From Acanthaster planci (Eukaryota; Echinodermata; Asteroidea; Valvatida; Acanthasteridae): a stretch of DNA of 64,000 nt. The position numbers and the translations under genes were made by a program. The notes below the pieces were generated by a model. The model ran no database searches and was not told the origin of the DNA. It saw only the letters and a program-made list of their open reading frames with translations. Below are positions 28,901-43,900 of the stretch, piece by piece. The stretch covers positions 2,639,572-2,703,571 of the forward strand of contig NW_019091373.1 in the NCBI RefSeq assembly GCF_001949145.1. Reading direction: 5' to 3'. The first letter of the stretch is position 1; every line of letters starts with the position of its first letter.

Positions 28901-31900
28901 TTTGAGTGGGAAGACTGTCTGAAATCATCTGGAATTATCCAGTGAATTAAAAAGAACATTTATGTACATGTATTTTCATTGAGTTGCAGTTTCTATTAAG
29001 ACAGGAATTCTTGAGACACCCGTCTCATTTTTGAAGTTAGTGTTTAAGAACCCTGCAGTTCATTCCGTTTTTCGGTTTTGAGGGACTTTTTAAGCGTTAT
29101 CTTAACAGTTGCATTTTTATCCTTCCTGACAGATGGGACATACTTCAGTTTCCGAGGTGTAAAGTGTGAACTCATCCAGAAAATCTAGAGCAATTTACCG
29201 GTGCATGTACATGTTAAGATATGCAGTTCGGTATTCAATTAATCTTCTCCACAACTTGTTTAAATTGCTAACAAAGTTTGGATGATGCCATGTCATTTAC
29301 CCATGCTCTTTCTATTAAAGAGTTTATTTTTCTTGGAAAAAATATTAGTGCCAAAGCAAAATATACAGTATGCTTTTGTAAAATTTTCATTTAAAATGTG
29401 ATTCAAAAGAGGAAGTCTCTGTGATGGTGTGGTCATGTATACCGGTATTAGCAACTAGTAAGTTTCAGGTACATGTACAAGTGCTTACACGTTTACATTT
29501 ATACATATGTGCATTTATAATTTACCTTTGCTCATTTGAGTTAATCTCTTTAAATAAATGTAGATGTACCGGTACAGTGTAGGTCTACTGGCAAGTTCCT
29601 TTTGTCATGTTTGTACTGTACCTGTCTACAAATTTGTATTCACATTGTATTCACACAGTATAATACTATAAAACAGCTCAAATTATCATTATTTGTAACC
29701 AGCATTTGAGGTTCGTATAGTTTTGTGTCCCAAATCCTGGTTTCGGTTTCCAGAGCTTGTCGAATTTTTCCAACCTCGACTAGTCCCCTGTCCTTGGTTC
29801 AGCTTGCATTCATTTCCGTGTCATTCATATGCAAAATTGGCTCCGTTTAGGTTGATGTCACGCGCGCACAATGTAGGACGATTGGTTTGCTATTGTAAAC
29901 ACTGCCATTCAAAATCTCGCCCATATGGTCTGCATCTAAAGCACCAGCACATGTAGTGAAAATACATGTGCAGTGTACAAGGCCTGAAACCATCACAGGC
30001 TGTGTGCTGCAGACACACTGTACAAAGTGTCTGTTCGTGTGGTGTGTGATTCACTATTGAAAACAGCAGTGCAAAGTGCAGTCTTGCATATCAACAACTC
30101 TGTTGACATTTAAATTTCAACCACAGAAAAACTACATGTACCTCATGGGTAGGCCCATAACATGTAGATTCAGATAAGGGTTACATCATTTTATTAACAT
30201 GTAACTGCACAAATGTTTTTTAATATACCAGCAAATTCAGGCATTTTGCACGCATAAAGTAAGGTGTAACCTAGCCCAGGTGGACTCCCTGACTGTAATA
30301 AAATGAAGACAATGTCCAACCTGGGCTAGGGGTAGCCTACAGTGTATGTGTACAATACATGTGCATGTACGTTCATACATCATTACATGTACATCTTTTA
30401 AGATCAAAATTGACATACATTTGTCCTCATCAGTTTCATGGTGACCATGTTTATTTGCAATTACATGTACATTTACTGATACTTTTGGAAATTCCTGCAT
30501 GTTTCCCCCTGCAAAACTTGTTAGAGTGGCCTTCACATACATTTACATGTACATGTATTTGCCATTTTACATTGTATTTTCCATGTCCCTGTAACTACAT
30601 GTACATGTAGTTTTGAGACACATGTAAAACAACTAATTTTATACGTAAACTTGTTTAGTATTTGTGCATTTTTAGTGTGAATTTTTGGGCTAAACATTAA
30701 CCCAGTTGTCACAGTTCAGGATTTCATGTACATTATTTGGCAGAGTGATTCACATATGTTTTTTAGTTTAGTTTGATTGGTTGTAACAAGGATTGACCTT
30801 GGGGTTTTATTGTCCATTCCAATATTACAAGTGGGTAATCAGTTTCACAAAACGAAAATTTAAAAAGCAGGTGTATGCACCTGTATTGGTTCATTACATA
30901 CATGTAAGAAGGGCAGGCAAAGTGCCTGAATATGTTACTTTCAAATTATTATAGCTTTATCATCACCACCAGGTAAATCTTTCAGTTTCATCCTTGCTGT
31001 ACATGTATATGGATGGTTGAAGATGTACACAATTTTTTATTTCGTCATGTTTTTTGGTAATGAAGTCAGAAGCAATTTTTCTGGATTGTTTATGATTGGT
31101 TTCTGTTGTGTTGTAGCCAACTTAATGATTTGGGCTATTATAGTGAAAATGACATGTACTGACTGCTATAGCCTGTAATACCGTATGTACATGCACATAT
31201 TGTTGGTCACAAACCAAAAGTACAAAGTTATTTGTAAATTGAATTTCCATAATCGTTGATACTTGTATGTGCCTTTCATATCCATTAATAACGTAATTAA
31301 TCTTTCTTGTCAACATTACTTTTGTAGTCAGATTTGTGAGTTGATATCAAAACACTTCTGCAGGGAGTGGTGTTGACGATGCTTTATATTTGACAAGATT
31401 AAATAGTGTTTACCCATGCCCACATCATTAATTCTTTTGGAAAAATAAATTTAATGATCCCCTGAAATGTAGCCTGGTGAGATTGATCTCAATTAGGACA
31501 CAGCCAAATGGTGACAATTAGCACTAGTCAGAAAGAATGCAGAGTGCGGGAAACACACATCACCGATCTATCATTCACGCGCCACACGTGTGCCTCTTTC
31601 CTCTTTTGTCGTCTCCAGATGATAGTGAACGTCTTCCTGAGCAACGGCCCGGATAAGTTTGCCGAGGTGCCCGTCACACCGGAGACGACGTGCCGTGATG
31701 TGGTAGACTGCTGCAAGGAGGTTGGGGAGGAGCACTGTCACCTGGCTGAGCTGTGGAGAGGCTGTGGTAAGTTGCAGGGAGGGAGGCGGGGCTTGGACAT
31801 CCCATCCACTCTGAATAAATTGGGATTCTGAAGAATCTTGTTTGAAATGAACGTTTCATATTAAAACAAAAATATGAAACTATTATTCTTTTTTTCATAC

Positions 31901-34900
31901 ATGTGTACATTGTACATGGACTATTTCTGCAAAAACCACATGCACAATGCAGCACTATTAAATTTATTACCTTTTGAGACATTCAGCAACTGTCACAGAT
32001 TATCCGCTCCAAGCGGAACAAAAGAGGACACGTTTTTTTTAATGTGGCAATCAATGGTGCGTACGACGCGGAGCAAGCTGAGTACGTGTTACAAATTCAT
32101 TCGTTAATGTATGGTCATTGCGTACATGAAGACCGCGTGCAAGAACCCGCCTGGAAAACTTACCACCATCTGTCTTTCTTTTGCTGCTTGGGGGTGCACT
32201 TCAACTCGGGGAGGATAAAGAGCTTTCCCAGTTTCAGCAAAGGTTCCTTGTCATTCCTTTTTTGCATTGCAATGCTGAGAGCTAAGCTGGCTTCAGTGAA
32301 TCTGTATTTCCTCATTCCTGTGCTTGCTTTCTTTCCCAGGGAATTACTGGCATGCTCATGCTGCTCAAGATTACCAGCTTAGCCTCTAAAAACTCAAGAT
32401 TAACATTTTTATGGGATTATCCCAAGTCATTCCTAGGGAGATTTTTGTAGTGTCTGCAGACACTTGTTGGGATGTGGGAGTCTCTTTAGATAGTGCTTAA
32501 ACCCTTTTCAGTCTTATTTTTTTCCTGCTAGATTAGATTCAAGCATTTGATTTAAGGCTGTATTTGTTTTGTATTCAGAGAAGTAGTAAAGAAGTGAGTT
32601 GAAATTCTTTTAAAATCCCAGGGACTGTGCTTGTACCGGAGTGCACTTTGCAAATTGGAAGAAGTTAGTTATTTGTGGGGGTTGGGCAATATCATGCCTT
32701 TGAGGATATAGTAGGGCTGAGTCAATTTGAATAATTCACTATTTGAATATTCGACCTTCAATTCGATAAAATATTCGGTCGTTACCGACTGGCAGATTGT
32801 TGATGAACAAACCATATACAAAATCAGTTGCAACAACGCACACAATTGTTCATCATTATCAATATAATAGCTCCTCACATTTACATGAACATGTACATGT
32901 ATCACCAGCCACAATTTAGCAATATTTAAGGGAATTCACCTGGTACTTTCTGAATCTTAAGATTTCTGTCGCTTTACATTTAAATCTGTTTGAAACAAGC
33001 ATCCCCAGTACAGTTTTCCTTATTTAAAACAAAAAAATTCTCCCTTGTCATAAATTCTGCATTCGAATATTCAAATTTGAAAAACAATATTTGAATATTG
33101 GGTAATCGATCGAATATTTGGATATTCGGTATGGCCCTTTACTACATGTACAGTTATGCTGTATGGAATAATGTGTACTTTATGTAGGCCCATTTTCATT
33201 CCGGAAGATTTACATAACTAGTCAAAGTGTTGAACCAAAGAAATTAGTTTTTCCAACAGCCAGCATTTGTCTCTCGAAAAAGAAATGAATTTCCTAGTGT
33301 AGGGAGTACTTACATGTTCCATATCAGTACTGTGAAAGAACCCCCGTGTTAGGAGAAGATTTATCTGTGAAACGTTAATATTTGCCCACTCATTTTCCCA
33401 GTATCATTCTGTAGGCCTACCGGTAATTCTGACAGTTTGTTTATAGAAAACTGACAGTTTTCTCTGACAAATTATCTGTCCCAGGTGTACTGTTGTCGCG
33501 ATTTATCCCAAAGGACCCACACTGGCACTTAATTGGCCCTCTATTCTGGGTGATGTTACTAAGTGCACACCTGTACATACGTACAGTGTACAGGTGTACA
33601 TGTACAAGTACATGTACAGTACATACATACATACATACATGTACGTACCGTAGGTGTAACCGGTACATACAGGTATACCGTACATACACTGGCTTAAATG
33701 TACGGTATTTTCACACATCCTGTGGGGTAAGAATTACATGTAGTAAATCACTGCAACACTTCAGAAAATCTTATCCACAGACTCTCTTTCTCAGTTTGCT
33801 GGGAGCAGAGTATATTGCTGTCGTTGCTATTTTCACAGTGCATCTTAAAGACACCTTGAAAGTCTTGCCCGGAATAGCACCATCAGCAACGGGGAGTGCT
33901 GTGTTACGTGCCTGTCTGTAAGCTCCGGCTCACACGCAGTGCGGATCTATTACTGAGGCACAGCAGGGTTAGGCTGAAAACGCACATGCATATACATGTA
34001 CATTTGTATCCTGGGGAAGTTGGGAAATTATGCAAGTGATCTGCGAGTTTCATTTCACTGCCAGGTTCCAACAGAGGTACCCTTGCATTGATTTTGTTCT
34101 GGTAATCAGGTACTGTACCGATATCTATACTATTCTGTACTGAGTACCATAATACAAATATTGACGGCATTATCTTGCTGCTACATGTAGCATGTTTCAT
34201 TTTTATCAGCAAAGCTCAAAGGATAACCTCAGGAGGCCATGTGTACTCGTTAGTTTTAGTGTGTCACCTAAAGCAGTCAATATTTGTGTAGTATCCAATC
34301 AGATGTGACCTTCTTTGAGTTGGGGGGGGGGAGATGGTTAAAACATTGGCCTGGTCAGTGAACGCAACAGCTTTTATTCTAGACATACATGTACATGTAC
34401 ATGTACTTACAGACTTACTGTGCATGTACCGGTAGGGTCTCTTCATGTTTCTCAATAGTTGAATATCACTTAAAAAATTGTATCACCAATATGAAATTTT
34501 CATTCATATTGAAATATTGAAAGTCATTATTGAGAATGAGTTTGATAATATCAAAAGCAAGTCAGATCGACAAAATGAATCTCCAGTTCCTGTTAATGTG
34601 GTTATTGCATGTATTTTACTTGTTTTTACATTTGTAATTATAAGAATCTGATGGTATACAGTAGTTTGAGTTGAAAATATCGCATTCATAATGTTGAAAA
34701 TGTTTCCCATGTAAAGTACCCTACCAGAGTTTTAATGGATGTACATGCAGTTTAATAATAAACAAGTCAAACTCACAGCAGTTTTTCTTTTCTTGTTGTG
34801 CACCTTACCCGTATGCATGAGCACACGCTACCCTGTTTGACCCATGAACTGCACCTGATCCAGTGATAGTGATCAGGCTAATTTGAAAGCTAGGTTTTGC

Positions 34901-37900
34901 AGCCTCAGCTACAGTAAGACTAAGAGCCAGGATTTGGATTGTCAGTTTGCAGTCTATAATTAGATGAGCAGTAGCAATCAGGCAACTTGTCTGATCAAAC
35001 AGTACATGTGTAGTGTTATCGTACTTTGTGATGTGTTAACGTACTATGCAGAAACAAAGTGCATTGGGGAGTAATGACTCCTGAAAAAGTTAGCACTTGT
35101 TACTAATGTTAGCCCTTGTTTGTGACATTTTCAGTGGCAGTTTTTTCGTATTGGTCAAACAAAACAGAGATACGGGGACCATGCCGGCATTTCAAACTAT
35201 GGAGATACCGGTACTTGGTACTTCATGTCATGTACTAGTGTCCTAAATAATTTCTTAATGTTAATGAAGTGTGACTTTGAGGAAACAAGTTTTGGATTAG
35301 CAGTATATTTACATACATGTACAGTGTACATGTACATTGTATCTGGTTTGGAGTTAACAAGAGTATGCTGTATTAAAATGGGATATACATGTATTTGATA
35401 TTAAATACAATGTACGTGTATATTAACTTTCTGATACCAATTATCAAAAATCTGATTATGTACATACATGTACCGTATGTGGTTTGTTGTAGCGAGTACT
35501 TTTCATATTTTACTCTCCCTGGCTTACTGGTACATGTACGGTACGTTTAGTCAGCTACAGCTGGATGAAGTAGGATGTTTTGAAGAGTGTTGGGATTAAT
35601 GACATGCTTTGACATTCATGTTTGCACTTGTAAACTAAGATGCACCTGGCAGATGTACATGTACATGTACCGGTACATGTACCCGTATGCACTGTACGGT
35701 ACGTACATCTCTTAATTTACAATACATTGTGGACATGCATACATGTACGTTCCTTGTGCCCTTAACATTGCGTGGGAACAAGTTATATCTTGCTAGCAAG
35801 CACTGTTCACACACGCCATGTTTACAAGTGTTTGTAAAACATTCACTATTGACTTCTTTCTGGGATCTGACATGTCTGGTCAGTCCTTTGTTTTGACAAT
35901 GAGGCAGAGAGTTTATAGGGCAGAATCAGCGTAAATAAACTCTCCGCTCCCTGCCTGGATTTCTCACTGTCAGTCAAAATACAGACTTGGATGGGGGCTT
36001 GGATACTCATGTGTCTGTGTACCGGTGCGGGGTAACTGTGTGCCGGGCTGTTGAAACTTCAATTCTTTATATAATTTATAAACATTTCACAGTCATTTAA
36101 ATGAAATCACATTTTGATCTTTATATAATTTATAAAAATTCTACAGTCATTTAAATGAAATCAGAGTTTGATGTTGTTGTAGCCATTTGTAGTGTTGTTG
36201 GAAGATACCAGTAGAATTATTGAAATTGAATGCAAATCATTAATCAGATACTGCACACATGTTCATAGTGCATGTTGAACATTACATTTCAGGCTCTGAT
36301 CTCTCTGTGTGCTGTACACTAAGGGTGCGCAATCTCCACACATGACTAACGGTGACAACCTTCCCAAATCCTTCAAATTCAATCAGGATGCTCTTGAAAA
36401 AATTTCACCTGTATGTCATGATCTGTGTAGGTTTGAAGAAGGTACCCAGTACATGTAGAGTGCAGCCACTAACATGCAGTCATGGGATTGATGCACCTTG
36501 AAAGTTGAAGTGCATGCGCAGTGAATACGCCAATAGTTCCTGCTCTGTCAAGATATGTGAAGGAGGTACCCGGGAGGAACTTTGCCAGCTCAAATACATC
36601 AGGTGGGGTGAATGTCCGGTACATTCACTCAGGCTATGCTCCGCTGTTTTTGTTCTGGAACTGCATTTACGTGTACAAACTATTTAAAATGTGAAAAGAA
36701 CGGAATACAGGTCTACATACAGTACATGTACACATACGTGTGCATTATGTACGGTACATACATGTAGCTTGTAGGTTGATGTGGATAAAGCCAACTTGAC
36801 ACGATTGGCCTCCACTGTAAAAACAGTCACAGTGCATTGCCATCCTTTCTCTACTGTGTCAGCATGAAGGTGCATCTTTTGACGTCTCACCGTCCTTGTG
36901 GAAGCTTCAGATTAAAATGTGGTTGAAAATAGGTGATGGAAGTAATTGGGGACTAATTGAGCTGCAAATACAGAGTAGGAGAGAACCTTTTTGCAGATGT
37001 ATATTATACGGGTTTGTACACTGTACTTTTATTTTGCCACTTAGAAACCCCGAGTTACATATAATAGACATGTGCTTCAGGGAAGTGCGCCGTTCCTTTG
37101 CATTAATCAGGTGAGAGTACAGATCGTATCAGTAGTTGGCTCTTTACTGTTTACAGAAGTGACTTGGTAAACCTAACCTGGTAGCCTCAACCAGCTTGGG
37201 ATTCATATGATTAAACCAAGGGAGGAATAACCTTGGTTATTCCAAACGATCATTATTATGCCACAAACAGGTAGAGCACATGGTCTTCTACCCAAATGAG
37301 AGAAAGAATGAAAGAAGTGAAAAACAAAGAGTAGCAGGACATGTACATGTATACACCTGTACCGATACCGGTATGTGACAGAATGTATTTAGTCCAAGAT
37401 ACATGTACAGGTAGGTACATATACATTTACCGTACACAAATGTACACATCCTAAGGTGATGCAGTTTCCAAGCTGATAGTGGTATGTGAACCACTTACAG
37501 GTAAGCTTTAGGTTCTTTTCCACTTTGCATAGTCTGTGTAATCGAGGACCCAGGCGTAATCCCAAGATTTTTTTCGTTCAACTTGTTACCGACACTAGTT
37601 TGATTAAATATTTTGAATGAGGTCAGGGTTGACAGATCTGGTACCGGTACTTATGCACGGATAGACCTACATGTACATACATGTACATATACAGTACAGT
37701 GATAGACCTTAAGGCTTATAGTGGATGCACATGTACATGTACATGTAAATACGTACTTGAACATGTACATCATACAAACTGTTTCTTTAGTGTGAATATC
37801 TTGCCTTGTTGGCTCATGTTAAATTCAGCGTACTGGTAGATCCACCTTGTAAACCTGTGATGGAAAGTGACATACTTGTAGGCTGTATGTACATGTACAT

Positions 37901-40900
37901 GTATATGTACCAGTTTACTAGTACCATAGAGCAAGGACTCATGATGTGAGTGAAAAAGCCTTTTGGAGATGCAGTATCCTTAACGTTGTCAAATATAGCA
38001 GGTATTTTTTGGGACTCCCTGAGCCACTTGATAGGGCAAGAATGTCAGCGTCATGGTAACGATCAAACGGAGCACATTCCTGCCTCACTGGCATATCAGC
38101 AATTCTCCACTGCTCCCTCCTGGAGAATTCTAAGGTTGTTTACCTCTTCTCTGGTTAATCCTGACAAAATACCGGTACCTCCTGAGGTACATGCCAGTTT
38201 GACCTTTAAATGCTAATTTCTGCCAATTTTCCAAAATTGCCCAGGCCTTTTTTGTCAGAAAAAAAAACCCGAACGGAGCAAATAAATTATTCAGTGCCTG
38301 CAGTTTACAGGACATCAAGCTTCTCTCCTTATCTTCGTGGCCAACTTGACAATGTGTAGCTTCACTGGTAAGGTTATCAGGAGTTCAGACTGTAGTTTTA
38401 CACAAATACAGGGAAATTTGTGAAATGGATCTGGTTGTTGATGCTTTGTCCTAGTTTTAAGTCAGGGCGTATTACCTTACCTGTTGGCTTCGATGTAACA
38501 TTTGAAACTACATGTACTTGTACATGTACACCCAATTGAAGGGGCAGTCTGCTTGCAGCCAATTCATTGTACTAGAACATCTATCACAAAGAGACATGTT
38601 GGTGCTGATGACTTTCGTTTCTGCTCAACCCTACCTATCAGAATCCCAGGTGGGATCTTACGCACCACGTGGATGGGAACGAGTCTGCATGTGCAAGCGC
38701 GACCATTGATCAAATTCCCTTGTAACCTAGTAGTACACCTGTACTTGTATGCACAAAACGTATCATAAAGGAGTGATAACGGTTGCTCTCCAACTTCCTG
38801 AAGCTCTTCTGGCTCATGTGCGTACATGTACGTGTGCACGTGCTGTCGGCAGAATGAGATGTCTCAAGGTGAGTGTGATATGCAGGTATATTGCCCTGTC
38901 ATGTGATCACTCTGGGCCGATAAACAGACAGTATCCAAGACAGAGGTACTAGTACAGTACATGTACATGTACATGTATGACAAGCATCTTTGAAAAGGAG
39001 TAACCTCATCCAAATTACCCTAAAATGAAACCGCTACATGTACATGTACAATGTGTAGGTGGTGACCGAGCTTATTAGAACATTGCTGTAAAAAACAGGT
39101 GTTGCTGGCCAAATTTGTTACAAACATACCGGGTCCTAGCCAAAGTGTCCATTTCCCACAAAATGTATTGTAGATGTACGGGACATGCACATGTAGCTTA
39201 CTGTATAATCATAAAACAAAGATGACAGGTGATGCATGGAATTATTGGGCTTGGGTCGGAGGACTTTTAATTGTTCACACTGTGCCTGCCTGAGACTCTC
39301 AAGGATTTGAAAAATAACACAGACGTTGCAATCATCTCAAGGGTAGGGTTGTGCATGTCACAGTCATTATGTTTAATGAGGTGCAAGTGTGTTTTTAGAT
39401 GGGTATAGGAACTGTTACATGTATGTGAGCCAACGGGCAATTTTTTTTTCGACTTGTGCTGGTGTCGTAAAACCAGTTAGATGACGACCTCATCAGCCTC
39501 ATGATTTGCACAACTTATTACTTTGTACTTTTTAGTATTCTGTTCATACCAGCATATTCACATGTACTGTACGGTACCTGTACATGTACCGTTACATGTA
39601 CATGTACATGTACATGTATTCACGAACAAAGGAGCAACAACACTGGGCAGTGTGGTTTTAGCCAAAGGAGTACCGAGTATGTTTTCGACACTCTTTTATT
39701 TATTTGACTAGGTTCTGGATACATTTTGATTTATGTTTCTTGCAAACCTGCCTCCTCTGTACTCTACTGTATATTCGAGGAGGCAATGCGGAAACTCGTT
39801 TTTCAATTCACAGCCAAAAGTGGTTCCCCTTGTGTTCCGAAAGAAAAACAAGTTTTTAAAATGCAAGGAGCTGCCGCAGCACCCGGTTACCAGCTGTTCC
39901 CCTGCTGCACTTTTCATATTCCCTCTCTCGTCTACGAGGGGATGTACATGTACAGCAGTCCAACTGCCAAGTAATCTGACTCATTGTACCCCTTGCTTTC
40001 CCTCCCCTTATCCTCCACAGAGCGGCCCGTTCATCCCGAGGAGCACATCTTTGACATTCTGAGGCAGTGGGGTGCCCACAGCAACGAGGTGAAATTCTAC
40101 TTGCGTCACCAGAGTGCCAAGGTGCAGGAGGTCTCCAGCAGTGATTATCAAGGTTGGGAATCAAATTTTCTTCTCTCCCATTCGTTTGATGTCCATATAC
40201 TTGTACCTCAACATACTTTACAATACCTGTGCGCTTAACAACTTTGTTTTCAGAGGGTGTGCTAACGTGTATTTGTTGAAAGTGAGTGATCCCATGGAAT
40301 TTAAACAACCAGCCACTATGACACCTGGATAGAACTGTTTTTCTGATGTTATGGGAAAATCTTTTGAAATGGTACTACATGTAGCTGGCAAACAGACTTT
40401 ATCAAGAAGTCATACCTGATAACCTGCAGTCTTCCTGAGGGGCTTTTTGGCCTTTTTTTTGCAAGGAAGTGGTGTTTGATGTTGCCCTGTGATTTCTGTA
40501 ATGCTGTATCGTGCAAAATTTACCCAAGGCATGGGGGGACCCTACATGTAGCATTGTACATGTAAGTTGGCAGTTTTGTGTGTGGCGCTGGCTGGCGAGG
40601 CATCTGGCATTTACCAAGCTGGAGATTAGTCAGAGCATTGATGGCGAGAGCTGAGGGTGAAAAGAGCGATAGAAGTAGGGCCCAAGGGTCTTTTCCTCAC
40701 AAAGAAATGGCAAGAGCTGTAATCTTGGTTTATTTGGGACAGCAGTTGGATCTCACTTTTCATACATTTGCTGGTAACTCAAGATGTGTGCATACATGTA
40801 CATGTACATGTAAGTACCTGTACGCGTGTGTATACCTTGTACATGTACAGTGTAGGTAAGCGTATGCTTTCTACGTGCATGTGGGAAATTAGGAAGTTTT

Positions 40901-43900
40901 TTGCCCTCAGCAAGTTCATGAAAGAGCTTCTGTGAATGATTACTGAAAACTAATTTTCCAGTTGTTAGTGGAAACAAGTTGTTACACATATTTGCATGGT
41001 ACCTGGTAGGCTGAAGAAAGCTTGTCTTCAAATGATGTACATGGGCAAGGAGAAACTCGGAGCCAATCCGGTATTTCAAAAAGCCAGTGTCTTCTGGGAA
41101 CAGAGCGTGCGCTTGAAGCAGCATATGGCTGTGCTGAAAGGACAGACTACTACGCTCATGCAAACTGGTACGAAGCTGTTCCTGAATGTCCTTGCACCAG
41201 GCATGCGCTGTTTGAATACCAAACTGGCTCATTAAAAAGGCAAGGCATTCATGGAGGGAAAGCTCACTGGAACTGTTTGCGTGAATTTACCATACAAACT
41301 TTGAAACCCGTAGTCCGTAGGCATACAGTGTAAATGAATAATGCTAAGCGCACACTCTCTATAGATTCAATGTGTCTCACCCATGTAAATGTTTGCATGC
41401 TTACTGGGAAAATATAGTTTGCTTGCATGCTTCATTTACTAATTCATATAGGCTGATTCATCACTGGAAAATTTTCCATGTACATCTACATGATTGCAAG
41501 GAGTGATGTTGAACCGTTCCATCATATGCATGTATCGGTTCATCCATTACTTTTGTGCTTCAAATTCATGGGATAGCAAAATTAATTTGAAAAGGGAGGG
41601 GAGAGTAAAGTGCATTTTGGATGACAATGACTCAAGATGATTGCAATATACGACGAGAATGTGGACATGCAGGGACATACATGTACGCAGACAACATATA
41701 CATTTTCTACGCAATAATACATGTGCCAACTGGTACTGGTACCGGTAGGCTTACATGTACAGATACATGTACTTGTACTGTACATAATGTACATGTACAT
41801 AATACGGTACGTGTAGATGTAGGCCTACATGTACATGTGTACGTACAGTACATACACTTGTACTACAGATGCAGTACATACACATGCTTTTCCTCTACAT
41901 TACCGGTAGTTGTAGCATGGAGGAAGGACACAGAAGGAGTTTGAACTGCCCGGGCTATAACATCTGACCAATTACCGCTTTCTGGCATACCCGGTATGTC
42001 CATAGCCAGAGCGCAACACACGCCTGCTACGCACTACCTGTTTCGCAACCATAAGCCCTCTTTGTACCCTATGATCGTCGCCGCAATTTTTCGTTGGTAA
42101 TCTGCATCCCTAAAACGTTGTGTACTGCAGTATAGGAAATTGAATATTCATGATATGATCCGACGACAACATCAAATTTTGTGCTTGCGTAGTTACTTTT
42201 AGTAGGCTGTGTACCCAAAGTGTTCATGTGCAGTTGTTGCCCTTATTGAACGCTTTCTTCTGGACTTCTTTTTGGAATAAATAGCCAAGCTGTTTGTAAG
42301 ATTTTGTGTTTTGTTTGAATAATTTTTATTAATGCATTTGTACAAAGGTATATTTTATGAGATTTCACGATCACTCCCTGTGATGAAGTAGCACATTTTG
42401 TTCCTAATGAACTGAGCTTTCCAGAAGAAGTGAAGATTTTGATGGCCAGTCTTTGCCAAATTCGTACCTAGTCTTTGAACACTGATGTATTGGACAGAGG
42501 AGACTAGAATTACAAACTTTGCATGGATAATGAAAGAGTGTGTCAAAATTTAAAAAGTTTATTTATGATGGCAAAAGTAGGTCTGATATCAGGAATTTTT
42601 CTCTCTCTATTTCCTGGTCACATTGATAGTTTGTATTTAACTGCAAGCAAAAAACTACAAGTATTGCCAGGGTATTACTGGTCCCACTTGTCTGACTAAG
42701 ATACAGGCAATAATAAGGCATTTTTGGACCATCATTGGACGCTTTGAAGTGCCTGAGTTACAACTCCTTCTGTGTCCTTCCTCCATGGTTGTGGGGACTT
42801 ACACATGTATTGTACATGTACAGGGACAAATTCCTCATGAGAATGAAGGGAATCACATTTTGTCCCCAAAACTTAGTTTAAAATTTCTCCAAAGAAATTG
42901 TCTCCGTGTCGTTTAACCTGCCAGGGCATGTCACACATGCATGTCATATGTGCACATCTACAATGTCAGTGAGGTGTACAGTGACGCCCTTACAGGTATA
43001 CTTTATTAAAAAAAAAACAGACTTGTACCTGGTACCATGTGCAGTGTACATGTACCGGTGCTTGTATGAAATATTGTAAGTACCCATAGGCCAAACTTTC
43101 TCCCAACAACACAGGCTGTGCACTCTGCACCTTAGTCTGGTAGTGGTGAGATTTGATCATTATCATAATTCATACAGAAATGGGGACATTACCCTGTTTG
43201 TGTTGGAGCCAGTGACCCCTCAGAGAGTTATAAAAGGTGGCTGGAAAATTCTGCTAGGGTAACTGCAAAGCCTTGGAAGCCTGGAAAGCCCTGGGGGAAA
43301 TGCAAGAAAAGCTGGTAGAGACTACAGTGGCAGTGACCATCTGAGGTAATAAACAATATTGGTCCACAGACTATATGTACATGGAAGTTTTACTTTTGAA
43401 GTATGACAATGTTTTAAGCCGGGTTTCCATATGGTCGTGTGTATCGCAGATGGAATGCGAGACGTGAAGACGCAGACACGATAGGAAGAGACGGTGCATG
43501 GCGTCATTCTACCAAAAAAATTGAAAGAAAGTGGTGTCCGAAACTCTGTGTTTTTTCGCGGAGGATGTGCCTTTAGATTGACTGTACCGCCTCATGATGC
43601 CAAACCTCTACTCCAGTCATATGCATTTCGTTGACGGTCAGCTACACATGTATTTAGTTAATCCTAAGGGTATAACATTTAAGCATTAAGGAGATAAAGG
43701 GGAAAATTCATGGAACTAAGCGAGCGGGACATCGTTGCACGTCGGTCACGCCAGCATGCGTGTTTGTATGGGGATCGATGTATATAGTCGGCAAAGTTGA
43801 ACCTGGCTCAACTTTGCCAGTCCTTCGCAGGCTGGTTTGTTTTTGTCTGTGTTGTCGGCAACACCTCCACTTGGCATGTTTTCATATGTCCGCGTTGCAG

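Larger units (their letters stand above)
25919..31618 (+). other. Putative first ASPP intron
   Basis: 5.7 kb with no recognisable exon. It holds a foldback element (27147-27292), the assembly gap, a short hairpin, an inverted repeat near 30.3 kb and the first dense TACATGTA clusters (about 30340-30610). Confidence 0.45.
31767..40020 (+). other. ASPP intron (8.25 kb)
   Basis: No exon is recognised inside. It contains copy B of the AT-rich repeat, a 54-bp tandem duplication and many TACATGTA/TACCGGTA clusters, for example 35640-35745, 37340-37445 and 37665-37775. Open frames here with MYMYM, HVHVH or TCTCT strings are translations of that repeat. Confidence 0.85.

Noticed and set aside
33441-33921. 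Several frames with strings such as MYVCMYV, HVHVH, TCTCT
   Set aside because: These are translations of the self-complementary TACATGTA-type repeats, found wherever clusters occur between 30 and 64 kb.
40753-41232. 159-codon minus-strand frame and overlapping plus-strand frames
   Set aside because: Three frames are open together because stops happen to be rare here; part of it is repeat-derived (YMYMYMY) and no family is recognised.
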